Below are positions 17,235 to 25,526 of a stretch of DNA of 64,000 nucleotides, piece after piece. The position numbers and the translations under genes were made by a program. The stretch is from Pyrococcus sp. NA2 (GTDB lineage: Archaea; Methanobacteriota_B; Thermococci; Thermococcales; Thermococcaceae), in assembly GCF_000211475.1 (NCBI RefSeq), contig NC_015474.1, positions 1,764,122 through 1,828,121 of the forward strand, read 5' to 3'. How positions within the stretch are numbered: position 1 is the first letter of the stretch; each line of letters opens with the position of its first letter. The notes under the pieces were generated by a model that was given only the letters and a program-made list of their open reading frames with translations, ran no database searches and was not told the origin of the DNA.

Positions 17235-17687
17235 ATGGCAACGGTTTACGACGTTCCTGGTGATCTTTTAGTTGAGAGGGTTGCTCAAAAGCTTAAGGAA
17301 ATTCCCGAAATAAAGCCTCCTGAGTGGGCTCCCTTCGTCAAGACTGGAAGGCACAAAGAGAGATTGCCCGAACAGGAAGACTGGTGGTACTACAGGGTTG
17401 CTTCAATATTGAGAAGGGTTTACTTAGATGGACCCGTTGGAATAGAGAGGCTAAGGACGTACTACGGTGGAAGGAAGAACAGGGGTCATGCACCAGAAAA
17501 ATTCTACAAGGCGGGAGGGAGCATAATAAGAAAGGCCCTTCAACAGTTAGAAGCCGCCGGCTTCGTAGAGAAGGTTCCAGGAAAGGGGAGAGTTATAACA
17601 CCAAAGGGTAGGAGCTTCCTCGACAAGATAGCTACAGAACTAAAGAAGGAGCTCGAGGAAATAATACCCGAGCTTAAGAAGTACTAA
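17235..17687 (+). CDS. rps19e: 30S ribosomal protein S19e
   Basis: A 150-residue protein that matches S19e along its length ([76 protein letters not shown]). S19e is a winged-helix protein of the archaeal/eukaryotic small subunit needed for 3'-end maturation of small-subunit rRNA. It follows the YhbY-like gene after 3 bases and is transcribed with it. Confidence 0.95.
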   Translation: MATVYDVPGDLLVERVAQKLKEIPEIKPPEWAPFVKTGRHKERLPEQEDWWYYRVASILRRVYLDGPVGIERLRTYYGGRKNRGHAPEKFYKAGGSIIRKALQQLEAAGFVEKVPGKGRVITPKGRSFLDKIATELKKELEEIIPELKKY

Positions 17688-17729
17688 AGGTTTTTATATC
17701 CCATTTCTCTAAAATTTTTGGGATGCCAA

Positions 17730-18014
17730 ATGGTTAGGATAAGGGCATCAAAGCTTAGGGATGTAGAGTTAATAACAGATACAGGCATTAGACTAGGATG
17801 GGTCTACGATTTGCTATTTGAAGAAGATGGTGGCGAAGAAGAAAAAGGAAGGATAATAGCAATTTTGGCGGATCCTGATGAAGATCTTGACATAAGCAAG
17901 TTTAAGGTTACAAAGGATGGCCTTCTAATAATTCCGATAACAGCTGTTAAGAGCATTGGGGAAGTTATAATTATAGACTCTGGGAAATTATCCGTTGTAG
18001 CGAGAAGAAGATGA
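17730..18014 (+). CDS. PRC-barrel domain protein
   Basis: A 94-residue protein consisting of one PRC-barrel: VRIRASKLRDVELITDTG, RLGWVYDLLFEED, GRIIAILADP and LLIIPITAVKSIGEVIII. Small archaeal PRC-barrel proteins are linked to RNA processing or CdvA-like functions, but this one has no assigned role. ATG 17730 is preceded by GGGATG and lies about 35 bases after TTTTTATATCCC, a likely TATA box. Its stop overlaps the next start (ATGA), so the two are translationally coupled. Confidence 0.75.
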   Translation: MVRIRASKLRDVELITDTGIRLGWVYDLLFEEDGGEEEKGRIIAILADPDEDLDISKFKVTKDGLLIIPITAVKSIGEVIIIDSGKLSVVARRR

Positions 18015-18604
18015 GGATAGAAAGGATTTTTCCAGAAGAGGGGAAAGTTTATGAATGTCTACTGGTTACTAGGTTAAACATTACTCCGATTGGAGTTATA
18101 AGGGAGGGAAGATACCTCAAATTTAAAATTTTTGAGGGGAAAAGTTTTGAAGATTTAGAGATTGACAATTCTGCAATAATCCAAGTTGTAGATGATCCCG
18201 AATTGTTAGTTGCCATAGCGTTTAACATATTTCCAAAGCTTGAACTAGAAAAAGCTAAAGTTCTCTCAATTAAGAAGATAAAGGGATACCCCTGGATAGA
18301 GGGAAAAGTTGAATGTAAGGAGATAAAAGTTGTAGATGAACTTGGAGAAAGCAGGGCAAAGCTCTGTAGATTCATCCCTTTGTATATTGGGACAGTTAAG
18401 AAAATCCCAAGACCAATTAGCAGAGCGGATAACATCCTATTGGAGCTTGGTGTATTGGGAACAAGGATTCTAGTTGCAAGGAAGAGGGGATTAAACGTTA
18501 ATAACCTCGTTAGGAAGGCTAAGGAATTATATGAAACATACCTTAAGCTTGGTGGCAAATCAGAGATTGGAGAAGAGATATTTAAAATTATTAAAGGAGG
18601 ATAA
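18011..18604 (+). CDS. DUF447 family protein (FMN-binding split barrel-like)
   Basis: A 197-residue protein of the archaeal DUF447 family (COG2457), with YECLLVTRLNITPIGVIREG at the N-terminus, a central beta-barrel region and a helical end (LLELGVLGTRILVARKRGL). The fold is believed to be an FMN-binding split barrel. In methanogens the gene is often near tetrahydromethanopterin genes, but no such neighbours occur here. Its ATG overlaps the stop of the PRC-barrel gene, and its end overlaps the convergent surface-protein gene by 14 bases. Confidence 0.75.
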   Translation: MRIERIFPEEGKVYECLLVTRLNITPIGVIREGRYLKFKIFEGKSFEDLEIDNSAIIQVVDDPELLVAIAFNIFPKLELEKAKVLSIKKIKGYPWIEGKVECKEIKVVDELGESRAKLCRFIPLYIGTVKKIPRPISRADNILLELGVLGTRILVARKRGLNVNNLVRKAKELYETYLKLGGKSEIGEEIFKIIKGG

Positions 18605-20147
18605 GCTGAAGGACAGCTTCTTCCCCAGGTTCAAGCTTGTCTATCTCCCACACGACTTTACCCTCCTTCATTTCAACTCTACCCTTGCTGGCCCAGGCAT
18701 TTTTAACGTTAGCTATCTTTTCATATCTGAATTTCCTAAGTTCTCTAAGCCTTGGAGCTCTTACCTTAACAAAGTAGTAGCCTTTGATCATGTCTTCAAC
18801 TATAACTGGTCTAAAAAATGCCATATACGATGAACTTCCCAATGTTACGAAGAAACCCAAAAGTAAGAGTATAAGCGGTATATCAATCCCTTGTCTACCA
18901 GGAGCAATTGTTGTTTGCGATGTTTGTGAGGGCACTGATGTTATATTTGTTTTTGTACTTACATTTCTTGCTGGTGTGGGAGTTGGGGTAGTTGTTTGCC
19001 TGATTCTCCATTCTCTAACGACTATACTCGCCTTGGAAGCCAGATATTTATCGCTTATAACCTCAATTCTTACAACTCCGAGCCCTAACTTCTCCACATC
19101 AAACTTGCATGTTCCATTTTCATTTGTGATTGAGTAAAATGTTCCTTTAGGCCCTTTGGCAACAACCATTACCCTGTTTATAGGCCGACCCTCAGAATCG
19201 ATGACCCTAACTCTTAGCGTTGAATTTAGTTGAGAAGCAAAAATTATTGGTCTCTCAACCTTTACTATCTTTTCTTTTATTATTCCATCGAGATTTGCCT
19301 TAACAATGAAGATCCCTGGCTCTTTGACATTCAATATAACCAACCCCGATGCATCTGTTTTGAATTCTCTATCGTTAATCCAGACTTTAATTCCCTTTAC
19401 AGGCCTTCCATTTTCCGTTACCCTGACTATTATCTTTCCATTTTCAAAACGCGCATCAAGATATAAATTTCTCCTGTATACCGTAAAATTGTACATAAGG
19501 GTTTTCTTTCTTCCATAGAAATCAGCCTCAAAGAGTAGCGAGTAATTGCCTAAAGAAAGGCCTCTAATGCTTAATTTTTCTGTCCATGAACCCCAGCTCT
19601 TGATCATTGGTTTATAAGAAAATTCTTTTATCTTTTTGCCCTCTTTAAAGAGGATTGCCTTTGCGTTCCCGTATAACAAGATGTTTGAATGTGAGTCTAT
19701 ATGTAACAATATTGATACGTTCTCCCCATACAAATATCTATCCTTGCCCTCAATTGATAGTGTGAAGTTCACTATAGATTTAACTTTAAGTTTAAAGTTC
19801 CCCTCGGCTATTTGGTGACCAACCTTAGCGGCTACATGAACGTCATAAAGACCAGCCTCCGGCTTTAGGAGGAATATCTTCATTGGGAAGGTATAAGAGG
19901 AATTTGGATTTAAGAATTGAATGAAACCCTGAGTGAAGAGAACTCCCTTTAATATATCAGAGGAATAGATTGTTATATTCCTGGCAGTCTCATTTCCAAT
20001 ATTGATCACAGTGACATTAACCACTAGAGTTTCACCGGGGAATCCTTCAACTTCTTCTGGTGAAACCTTCACTAATAGGACAGGTTGAGCTCTAACTGTG
20101 GGAATCACCAGAAACAAAAGTAGTAGAATGATAAATTTTCGCTTCAT
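18591..20147 (-). CDS. cell-surface protein with CARDB/Ig-like domains and cytoplasmic C-terminal tail
   Basis: A 518-residue exported protein. A signal peptide (MKRKFIILLLLFLVIPTVRA) is followed by Ig-like/CARDB beta-sandwich repeats with many N-glycosylation sequons (NVTV, NETA, NITI). A Thr/Pro/Ser linker (about 385-415) precedes a transmembrane helix (IPLILLLLGFFVTLG) and a folded cytoplasmic tail of about 90 residues. The tail is unusual for a simple anchored protein and may contact an intracellular partner. The second of two tandem ATGs is taken because GGTGG is 5 bases ahead of it. The gene ends 9 bases upstream-side of hjc on the same strand. Function is not recognised. Confidence 0.75.
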   Translation of the reverse strand: MKRKFIILLLLFLVIPTVRAQPVLLVKVSPEEVEGFPGETLVVNVTVINIGNETARNITIYSSDILKGVLFTQGFIQFLNPNSSYTFPMKIFLLKPEAGLYDVHVAAKVGHQIAEGNFKLKVKSIVNFTLSIEGKDRYLYGENVSILLHIDSHSNILLYGNAKAILFKEGKKIKEFSYKPMIKSWGSWTEKLSIRGLSLGNYSLLFEADFYGRKKTLMYNFTVYRRNLYLDARFENGKIIVRVTENGRPVKGIKVWINDREFKTDASGLVILNVKEPGIFIVKANLDGIIKEKIVKVERPIIFASQLNSTLRVRVIDSEGRPINRVMVVAKGPKGTFYSITNENGTCKFDVEKLGLGVVRIEVISDKYLASKASIVVREWRIRQTTTPTPTPARNVSTKTNITSVPSQTSQTTIAPGRQGIDIPLILLLLGFFVTLGSSSYMAFFRPVIVEDMIKGYYFVKVRAPRLRELRKFRYEKIANVKNAWASKGRVEMKEGKVVWEIDKLEPGEEAVLQLILL

Positions 20148-20156
20148 CATGACCAC

Positions 20157-20525
20157 CTATATTAATTTCTTCTGAAGGCCAATGATAACTTCCAGAGGCT
20201 CTCCATCTTCTTCTTTAATTACTTTTTTGTTGCTCTTGTGAGCATAATCCAATTTTATAAACCTCCAACCAACTTTAAGGAACTTCACGGCTAAGACAGG
20301 AACACCTCCAAACCTCTTGGCAAAATCAATAGTTTTCTTTATATCATCCTCTTTTAAGTAAATTTTGTCCCTTTTAGTGACTTTCACCTCAATGCAGAGA
20401 TAAACTCTGCCATTTCCAGCTACAAGGTCAACTTTTTTGCTACCCGCTGACCTTATTACTGCGAATCCTAATCTTTCAAGTTTCCTTATAAGTTCCCTCT
20501 CGGCATTTGCTCCTTTCCTGTACAT
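20157..20525 (-). CDS. hjc: Holliday junction resolvase Hjc
   Basis: A 122-residue endonuclease with all Hjc catalytic residues: E9 (GANAEREL), D33 (KKVDLVAG), E46 and K48 (CIEVKVTK). Hjc cuts four-way DNA junctions symmetrically as a homodimer during recombination and replication restart. The C-terminal 25 residues differ from the form I recall in P. furiosus. The ATG lies about 30 bases downstream of an AT box shared with the divergent lhr gene, so the mRNA is probably leaderless. The surface-protein gene follows on the same strand. Confidence 0.95.
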   Translation of the reverse strand: MYRKGANAERELIRKLERLGFAVIRSAGSKKVDLVAGNGRVYLCIEVKVTKRDKIYLKEDDIKKTIDFAKRFGGVPVLAVKFLKVGWRFIKLDYAHKSNKKVIKEEDGEPLEVIIGLQKKLI

Positions 20526-20549
20526 CTTTGATATGTAGTCATCCCATAC

Positions 20550-20560
20550 TTTTAAATTAA
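20550..20560. promoter_or_regulatory. shared AT-box for divergent hjc and lhr, both probably leaderless
   Basis: The element TTTTAAATTAA lies between two divergent starts only 54 bases apart. Its centre (about 20555) is 25 bases from the lhr start and 30 bases from the hjc start, which places both start codons where transcription would begin. Neither gene has a visible ribosome binding site. Confidence 0.5.
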
Positions 20561-20579
20561 CCTCACGGACAATTTAGTG

Positions 20580-23321
20580 ATGCACATCCTACTAAAGAAA
20601 GCTATCAAAGAAAAGTTTGGGAAATTAAACAAGCTTCAAATAGAGGCCTTTAAAAGAATAGTACGAGACAGGAATAGCACCCTTATCATAGCTCCTACTG
20701 GAAGTGGTAAAACAGAGGCCGCCATCTTACCTGTCTTAAATGCGATCTTAGAGGAGAATTTATCACCCATAACTTGTTTGTATATAGCCCCAATTAAGGC
20801 ATTAAATAGGGATCTCCTTGATAGATTAAAATGGTGGGAAGAAAAGACTGGAATAAGGATAGAAGTTAGACATGGAGACACTCCTCAATCTAAAAGAAGT
20901 AAACAAGTTAGAAGTCCTCCTCATGTCTTAATAACAACTCCCGAAACTTTACCTGCGATATTGACAACAAAGTCACTTAGACCATATTTAAAGAATGTGA
21001 AGTTCGTGATCGTTGATGAAATAACTGAACTCGTTGATAATAAAAGAGGTGCCCAGCTTATTCTGAATTTGAAGAGACTCTCTCTAATCGCAGATTTCAT
21101 AAGGATTGGACTATCGGCAACCGTTGGTAATGAGGAGGAGATTAGGAGATGGCTAGATGCCGATGTAGTTATAAAACCAACGCTTAAGAAGAGATACAAG
21201 TTTAAAGTTCTTTTTCCTCAACCCGACGAAAAAGATAGGGAGATTGCAGAGAAGCTTAACGTTCCATTGGAGGTGGCAACTAGGCTTAGAGTATTGTGGA
21301 ATATCGTTGAAGAATACAAAAGAGCCTTGATCTTTGTTAATACGAGACAATTTGCTGAGATCCTCGGTCATAGACTAAAGGCTTGGGGAAAACCAGTTGA
21401 AGTTCACCATGGTAGTCTTTCGAAGGAGGCAAGGATAGAGGCTGAAAGAAAGCTAAAAGAAGGTAAAATAAAGGCTCTAATTTGCACTTCATCAATGGAA
21501 CTCGGAATTGACATAGGAGATATTGACGTTGTTATCCAATATATGAGCCCAAGACAAGTTAACAGGCTAATTCAGAGAGCTGGAAGAAGTAGGCATAGAT
21601 TATGGGAAGTTAGTGAAGCATATATCATCACCACGGGAATTGAGGATTATCTCCAAAGTCTAGTAATAGCTAAGAGGGCCCTAGAGGGAAAGCTCGAAAG
21701 AATTAAACCCTACGAAAATGCACTGGATGTCCTTGCTCACTTCATAGTTGGATTGTTAATCGAATACAGAGAAATACCGGTAGTAGAGCCTTATAAACTT
21801 GCAAGAGAAACTTACCCGTATAGAAATCTCAGTTGGGAGGACTATGTTGAAGTTGTGAGAACCCTTGAAGAGGCGAGAATCGTAAAGATCAGAGAAGGGA
21901 AACTTAAGCTTGGAAGTAAAGCTTTCAAGTATTACTTTGAAAATCTATCAACAATTCCAGATGAGATGAGCTATAAGGTCATAGACATCGTTTCTGGAAA
22001 GGTCATTGGTAGACTTGATGAGAATTTTGTCATGGATCTAGAGGAAGGTCTAGAGTTTATAACGCGTGGAAGGACGTGGTTAGTTCTCGAGATTAACGGA
22101 GAAGAGGCGATAATTAAAGTGAGAGAGAGTGAAAACATAGAAGGGGCGATACCAAGTTGGGAAGGAGAATTAATTCCAGTCCCGAAAGAAGTTGCAGTGG
22201 AAGTGGGCAAACTTAGGAGAGAGCTAGTTTATGACATAAAAAGGGCAAAAAAGTTAATTGAGGGCGTTGAATACGTTGATGAAGAGTTAGAGTTAGTTAG
22301 AAACGAACTCCTCAAACAAGAACTAGTTCCAAGCGATAGAGATGTTGTGATTAATGTTCTGCCAAACATGACAATTATTCACTCTGACCAGGGAAACAAA
22401 GTTAATGAGGGACTTGCAAGATATATACTGGCTCTCCTCTCCCTAAAGTATGGAAACATATTCTCAATAAGAGCCTATGCACATGCGATAATAATATCAT
22501 CACCCTTTAGAATGAACCCTGCTGAAATCCAAGAAATGCTAATAAGTGGGGAATTAGTTAACGATGCAATTATAAGAGCACTTAGAGGAAGCACAGCCTA
22601 TAGATGGAAAATGATAAACGTTGCAAAGAGGATGGGTGCCATCAAGAAGAATGCAAGGATTAAGAGGATTGAAAGGTTGTTTGAGGGTACCATAATAGAA
22701 AAGGAGACACTAAATGAAATATTCCACGATAAGATAGATATCAGTGGGTTGCATGAGGTATTGAAGAAGATCAAGAGGGGAGAGATAAGGATCAGGGGAA
22801 AGATCATTGAAGAACCAACGGATCTTGATTTAGAATACTTAAAATTCGGAGGGGAGTTTTTACTTACAACTCCCCTACAGAAGGAGGAAGTTGAGACAAT
22901 ATTCAGAGAAAAATTGCTCGAAACAACGTTAGAAGTTGTATGTACTAACTGCGGGTTCTCCTGGGAGACAAAAGTTAGGAGGATTATAGATAGACTAAAT
23001 GACCTCAAATGTCCTAAATGTGGCTCACTAATGCTTGCTCCACTTCATCCGAAGGATGCAGAGGCCTTCAAATTAGCACTAAACAAAATTAGAAGTGGAA
23101 GGAAATTATCAAGCAGGGAAGAAAGGGCATATATTAGGGGTCTAAAGGCCTCCGATTTACTGAGAAATTACGGAAAAGATGCATTATTAGCATTAGCAAC
23201 TTATGGAGTAGGAGTTGAAACCGCATCGAGGTTACTTTCTAGAGTATCACAAAATGTATTAATAAGGGAACTAATGAAACTAGAAAGGCAATACATAAGA
23301 ACAAGGAAGTTCTGGGACTAG
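20580..23321 (+). CDS. lhr: Lhr-family superfamily 2 helicase with C-terminal zinc finger
   Basis: A 913-residue helicase. Motif I is APTGSGKT (38-45), Ia is APIKALNRDL, II is DEIT (146-149, where many relatives have DEIH), III is LSATVG, IV is FVNTRQFAE and VI is QRAGRSRH. A winged-helix/Lhr-core region follows, and a C4 zinc finger (CTNCG...CPKCG) lies near residues 780-820. Archaeal Lhr proteins unwind or anneal RNA and RNA:DNA duplexes and act in repair or RNA metabolism. The GTG at 20577 is in frame immediately before the ATG chosen. It is divergent from hjc, which suits a DNA repair role. Confidence 0.85.
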   Translation: MHILLKKAIKEKFGKLNKLQIEAFKRIVRDRNSTLIIAPTGSGKTEAAILPVLNAILEENLSPITCLYIAPIKALNRDLLDRLKWWEEKTGIRIEVRHGDTPQSKRSKQVRSPPHVLITTPETLPAILTTKSLRPYLKNVKFVIVDEITELVDNKRGAQLILNLKRLSLIADFIRIGLSATVGNEEEIRRWLDADVVIKPTLKKRYKFKVLFPQPDEKDREIAEKLNVPLEVATRLRVLWNIVEEYKRALIFVNTRQFAEILGHRLKAWGKPVEVHHGSLSKEARIEAERKLKEGKIKALICTSSMELGIDIGDIDVVIQYMSPRQVNRLIQRAGRSRHRLWEVSEAYIITTGIEDYLQSLVIAKRALEGKLERIKPYENALDVLAHFIVGLLIEYREIPVVEPYKLARETYPYRNLSWEDYVEVVRTLEEARIVKIREGKLKLGSKAFKYYFENLSTIPDEMSYKVIDIVSGKVIGRLDENFVMDLEEGLEFITRGRTWLVLEINGEEAIIKVRESENIEGAIPSWEGELIPVPKEVAVEVGKLRRELVYDIKRAKKLIEGVEYVDEELELVRNELLKQELVPSDRDVVINVLPNMTIIHSDQGNKVNEGLARYILALLSLKYGNIFSIRAYAHAIIISSPFRMNPAEIQEMLISGELVNDAIIRALRGSTAYRWKMINVAKRMGAIKKNARIKRIERLFEGTIIEKETLNEIFHDKIDISGLHEVLKKIKRGEIRIRGKIIEEPTDLDLEYLKFGGEFLLTTPLQKEEVETIFREKLLETTLEVVCTNCGFSWETKVRRIIDRLNDLKCPKCGSLMLAPLHPKDAEAFKLALNKIRSGRKLSSREERAYIRGLKASDLLRNYGKDALLALATYGVGVETASRLLSRVSQNVLIRELMKLERQYIRTRKFWD

Positions 23322-23390
23322 ATACCAAAAGAGCTTTATAGTGGATTGGAATCAAAGTTAAGAGACAATCAAGGTAATGGGGGTATAGAG

Positions 23391-25454
23391 ATGAGAAAGG
23401 TCACCATCTCATTAATTCTTGCTATCATTCTAGTGGAGGCACTTGCCCCAATAACTTTTGGAGAAGAGAAGTATTCGGAACTAACTACCGTTGGGCTAAA
23501 ATTGGGCTGGAGCATAAAATTTGCTCAAAGATACGTAGTGAAGCTACAGGACGTTGACGAATCATGGAGCAAAGTCAAAATAAAAGTCTATGAAAATGGA
23601 AATCCAACTGCCACATACATATTAAGCGAAGGAGAGATGGGATACTACCCAGATAAATCAAATGTTATCCTCAGGATAAAGGTAACTGGAATCTGGAAAG
23701 ATAAAGAAACCGTCTATGTGAAGATTGGAACACCTCTGAAGTTAATTGAAGATAATCTCGTGCTAGAAAAGGGAGAATCGTATACAGTTCCGAGTCCATT
23801 CCTAAGATACAGGATTAAGGTCATCGAAATCCCATCGAACTCAGAAGCTAAGGTCGAAGTTACGTATCCTACTGGAAAAAAGGTAACAAGGATGATTAGC
23901 AAGACTTCTCCTCTCTCGATTCCTTACAAGATAAGTAATGATCTAACTCAATCCCCATACATCATGGTAGAACTTGTGAGTGCAAAAGAAGGAAAAGAAG
24001 TAGTATTAGACATTTATGGTGCAAAATTGACATTCCAAGGAGTCCAAATTCTAAAGTCGAGGGAAGAGTCTAAGCAGGAGACCCAAGAAGTAGGGGAAAT
24101 TTCACAAGAAATATACAGTGGACTGTTGTACGAGGGGGAAACATTAACCATAGAATATAACGACACCAGGTACGGAATAAGACTCTTATCAGTTGGTTAT
24201 TATTCAAGATTTGAAGTCCTAGATAAGAAGGGCCAAAGAATTGAATCATTCTCAGTGAGGGAAGGAAGCTCATACCAACTAAAAAAGATTCCCTTTAGAA
24301 TTGAGATACCACCAAACAGTATTGACCTGATCTATAATAGGACTTATATTAGAGTTTTTGGGCCGTTGGAAGCTTCAGCTATGCCAATAATTAGAGAAGC
24401 AAAGGTAGTTGCAGAGCTTTACGTTAATCAAAAGAAGGTACTCTTAAATGGAGATGAACTGATAGTTTTTATAAAGGTCAGGAACATTGGAAAAGGAAAC
24501 GCATTCCAAGTTAAAGTCCTCGCTCCTGTTCCAAATGATTTCGAACTGAGAAGTGGAATAGGAACATGGACCTTAAACACCTTAGAGGCATATTCAGAGA
24601 TGCCCGTTTTGGTCTATACCTTAAAGCCAAATAGGGTCGGAACTTATAATCTAGGTCCAGTCATTGTCGAATACTACAATGAAGCTGGCAAAAAGGTGAC
24701 TGTTAAATCAAATAGTATAGAGAAGATAGAAGTCTACGGTATCCCAGAGATTAAGTTAGAAGTTAAAGGGCTTAAAAAGGATGGAAGCTGGGGAAGTTAT
24801 ATAACGGGAGATGTTAATTCAACAATAAGGTTGAGATTTAGAGTTTCAGCTATTGGAGAGAATGAAAAATATGAGTTCATAAAAAACGCAAGTATAGTTG
24901 TCAACATTGGAGATTTCCTAGATGGTAAGGAAGTTTTACAGGTAGGAGATTTGAAAGCAGGAGATGAAAAGATCATTGAAAGTCAATACCTAATTCTAAG
25001 GGAAGGGATACATAGAGTTAGTGCCACGTTAGTTTACCAGGATCCCCTCGGAAATTGGCATAGGATTGATTATCCAAATGTTGTTATTATAAATAGCATT
25101 CCACCTAAGGTCATTGTGAAGAAAGAGGTTGTTGAAAAGTGGCCAGAGCCAAGTCAACTACCAGAGTACATAGATGTTGTCCTATCAAAACTTTCAAATC
25201 CTACCCCTCTAGCTGAAGAGATAAAGAACGTTTCACTAAAGTATATACCAAAGAGCACTGACTCGACAAAGATATTTCTCGGAACAATGTCTCTGATCCT
25301 TGGAGTTGGCCTTGTTGTCGCTGTCTACTATACAGCAAAATACAAGAACGAACTTGAAAGGTTGAAATTAAAGAAGAAAAAGCCAAGGCCTGGGGGATTA
25401 CCAAAGAAAGAGAGTTCAGAGGCAGAAAAAGAAGAGACTACCTCTACATCATAA
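23391..25454 (+). CDS. large membrane-anchored extracellular protein (S-layer/CARDB-like)
   Basis: A 687-residue exported protein. A signal peptide (MRKVTISLILAIILVEALAP) is followed by several beta-sandwich domains; the central part (about 350-460) has a CARDB/DUF11-like pattern (VFIKVRNIGKGNAFQVKV, LKPNRVGTYNLGPVIVEYY). A single membrane helix near the C-terminus (IFLGTMSLILGVGLVVAVYY) leads to a basic cytoplasmic tail. It heads the cluster of surface genes that includes cetZ and the pilins. A TATA-like CTTTATAG is at 23333-23340. The in-frame TTG upstream is rejected because only the ATG at 23391 gives a signal peptide. Confidence 0.75.
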   Translation: MRKVTISLILAIILVEALAPITFGEEKYSELTTVGLKLGWSIKFAQRYVVKLQDVDESWSKVKIKVYENGNPTATYILSEGEMGYYPDKSNVILRIKVTGIWKDKETVYVKIGTPLKLIEDNLVLEKGESYTVPSPFLRYRIKVIEIPSNSEAKVEVTYPTGKKVTRMISKTSPLSIPYKISNDLTQSPYIMVELVSAKEGKEVVLDIYGAKLTFQGVQILKSREESKQETQEVGEISQEIYSGLLYEGETLTIEYNDTRYGIRLLSVGYYSRFEVLDKKGQRIESFSVREGSSYQLKKIPFRIEIPPNSIDLIYNRTYIRVFGPLEASAMPIIREAKVVAELYVNQKKVLLNGDELIVFIKVRNIGKGNAFQVKVLAPVPNDFELRSGIGTWTLNTLEAYSEMPVLVYTLKPNRVGTYNLGPVIVEYYNEAGKKVTVKSNSIEKIEVYGIPEIKLEVKGLKKDGSWGSYITGDVNSTIRLRFRVSAIGENEKYEFIKNASIVVNIGDFLDGKEVLQVGDLKAGDEKIIESQYLILREGIHRVSATLVYQDPLGNWHRIDYPNVVIINSIPPKVIVKKEVVEKWPEPSQLPEYIDVVLSKLSNPTPLAEEIKNVSLKYIPKSTDSTKIFLGTMSLILGVGLVVAVYYTAKYKNELERLKLKKKKPRPGGLPKKESSEAEKEETTSTS

Positions 25455-25526
25455 CTTCTTTAAGCCAATTTTGTTTGCCAATAAATTTATTTATTTGGTT
25501 TATTAGATTTTGAAGGAGGGAAAGTA

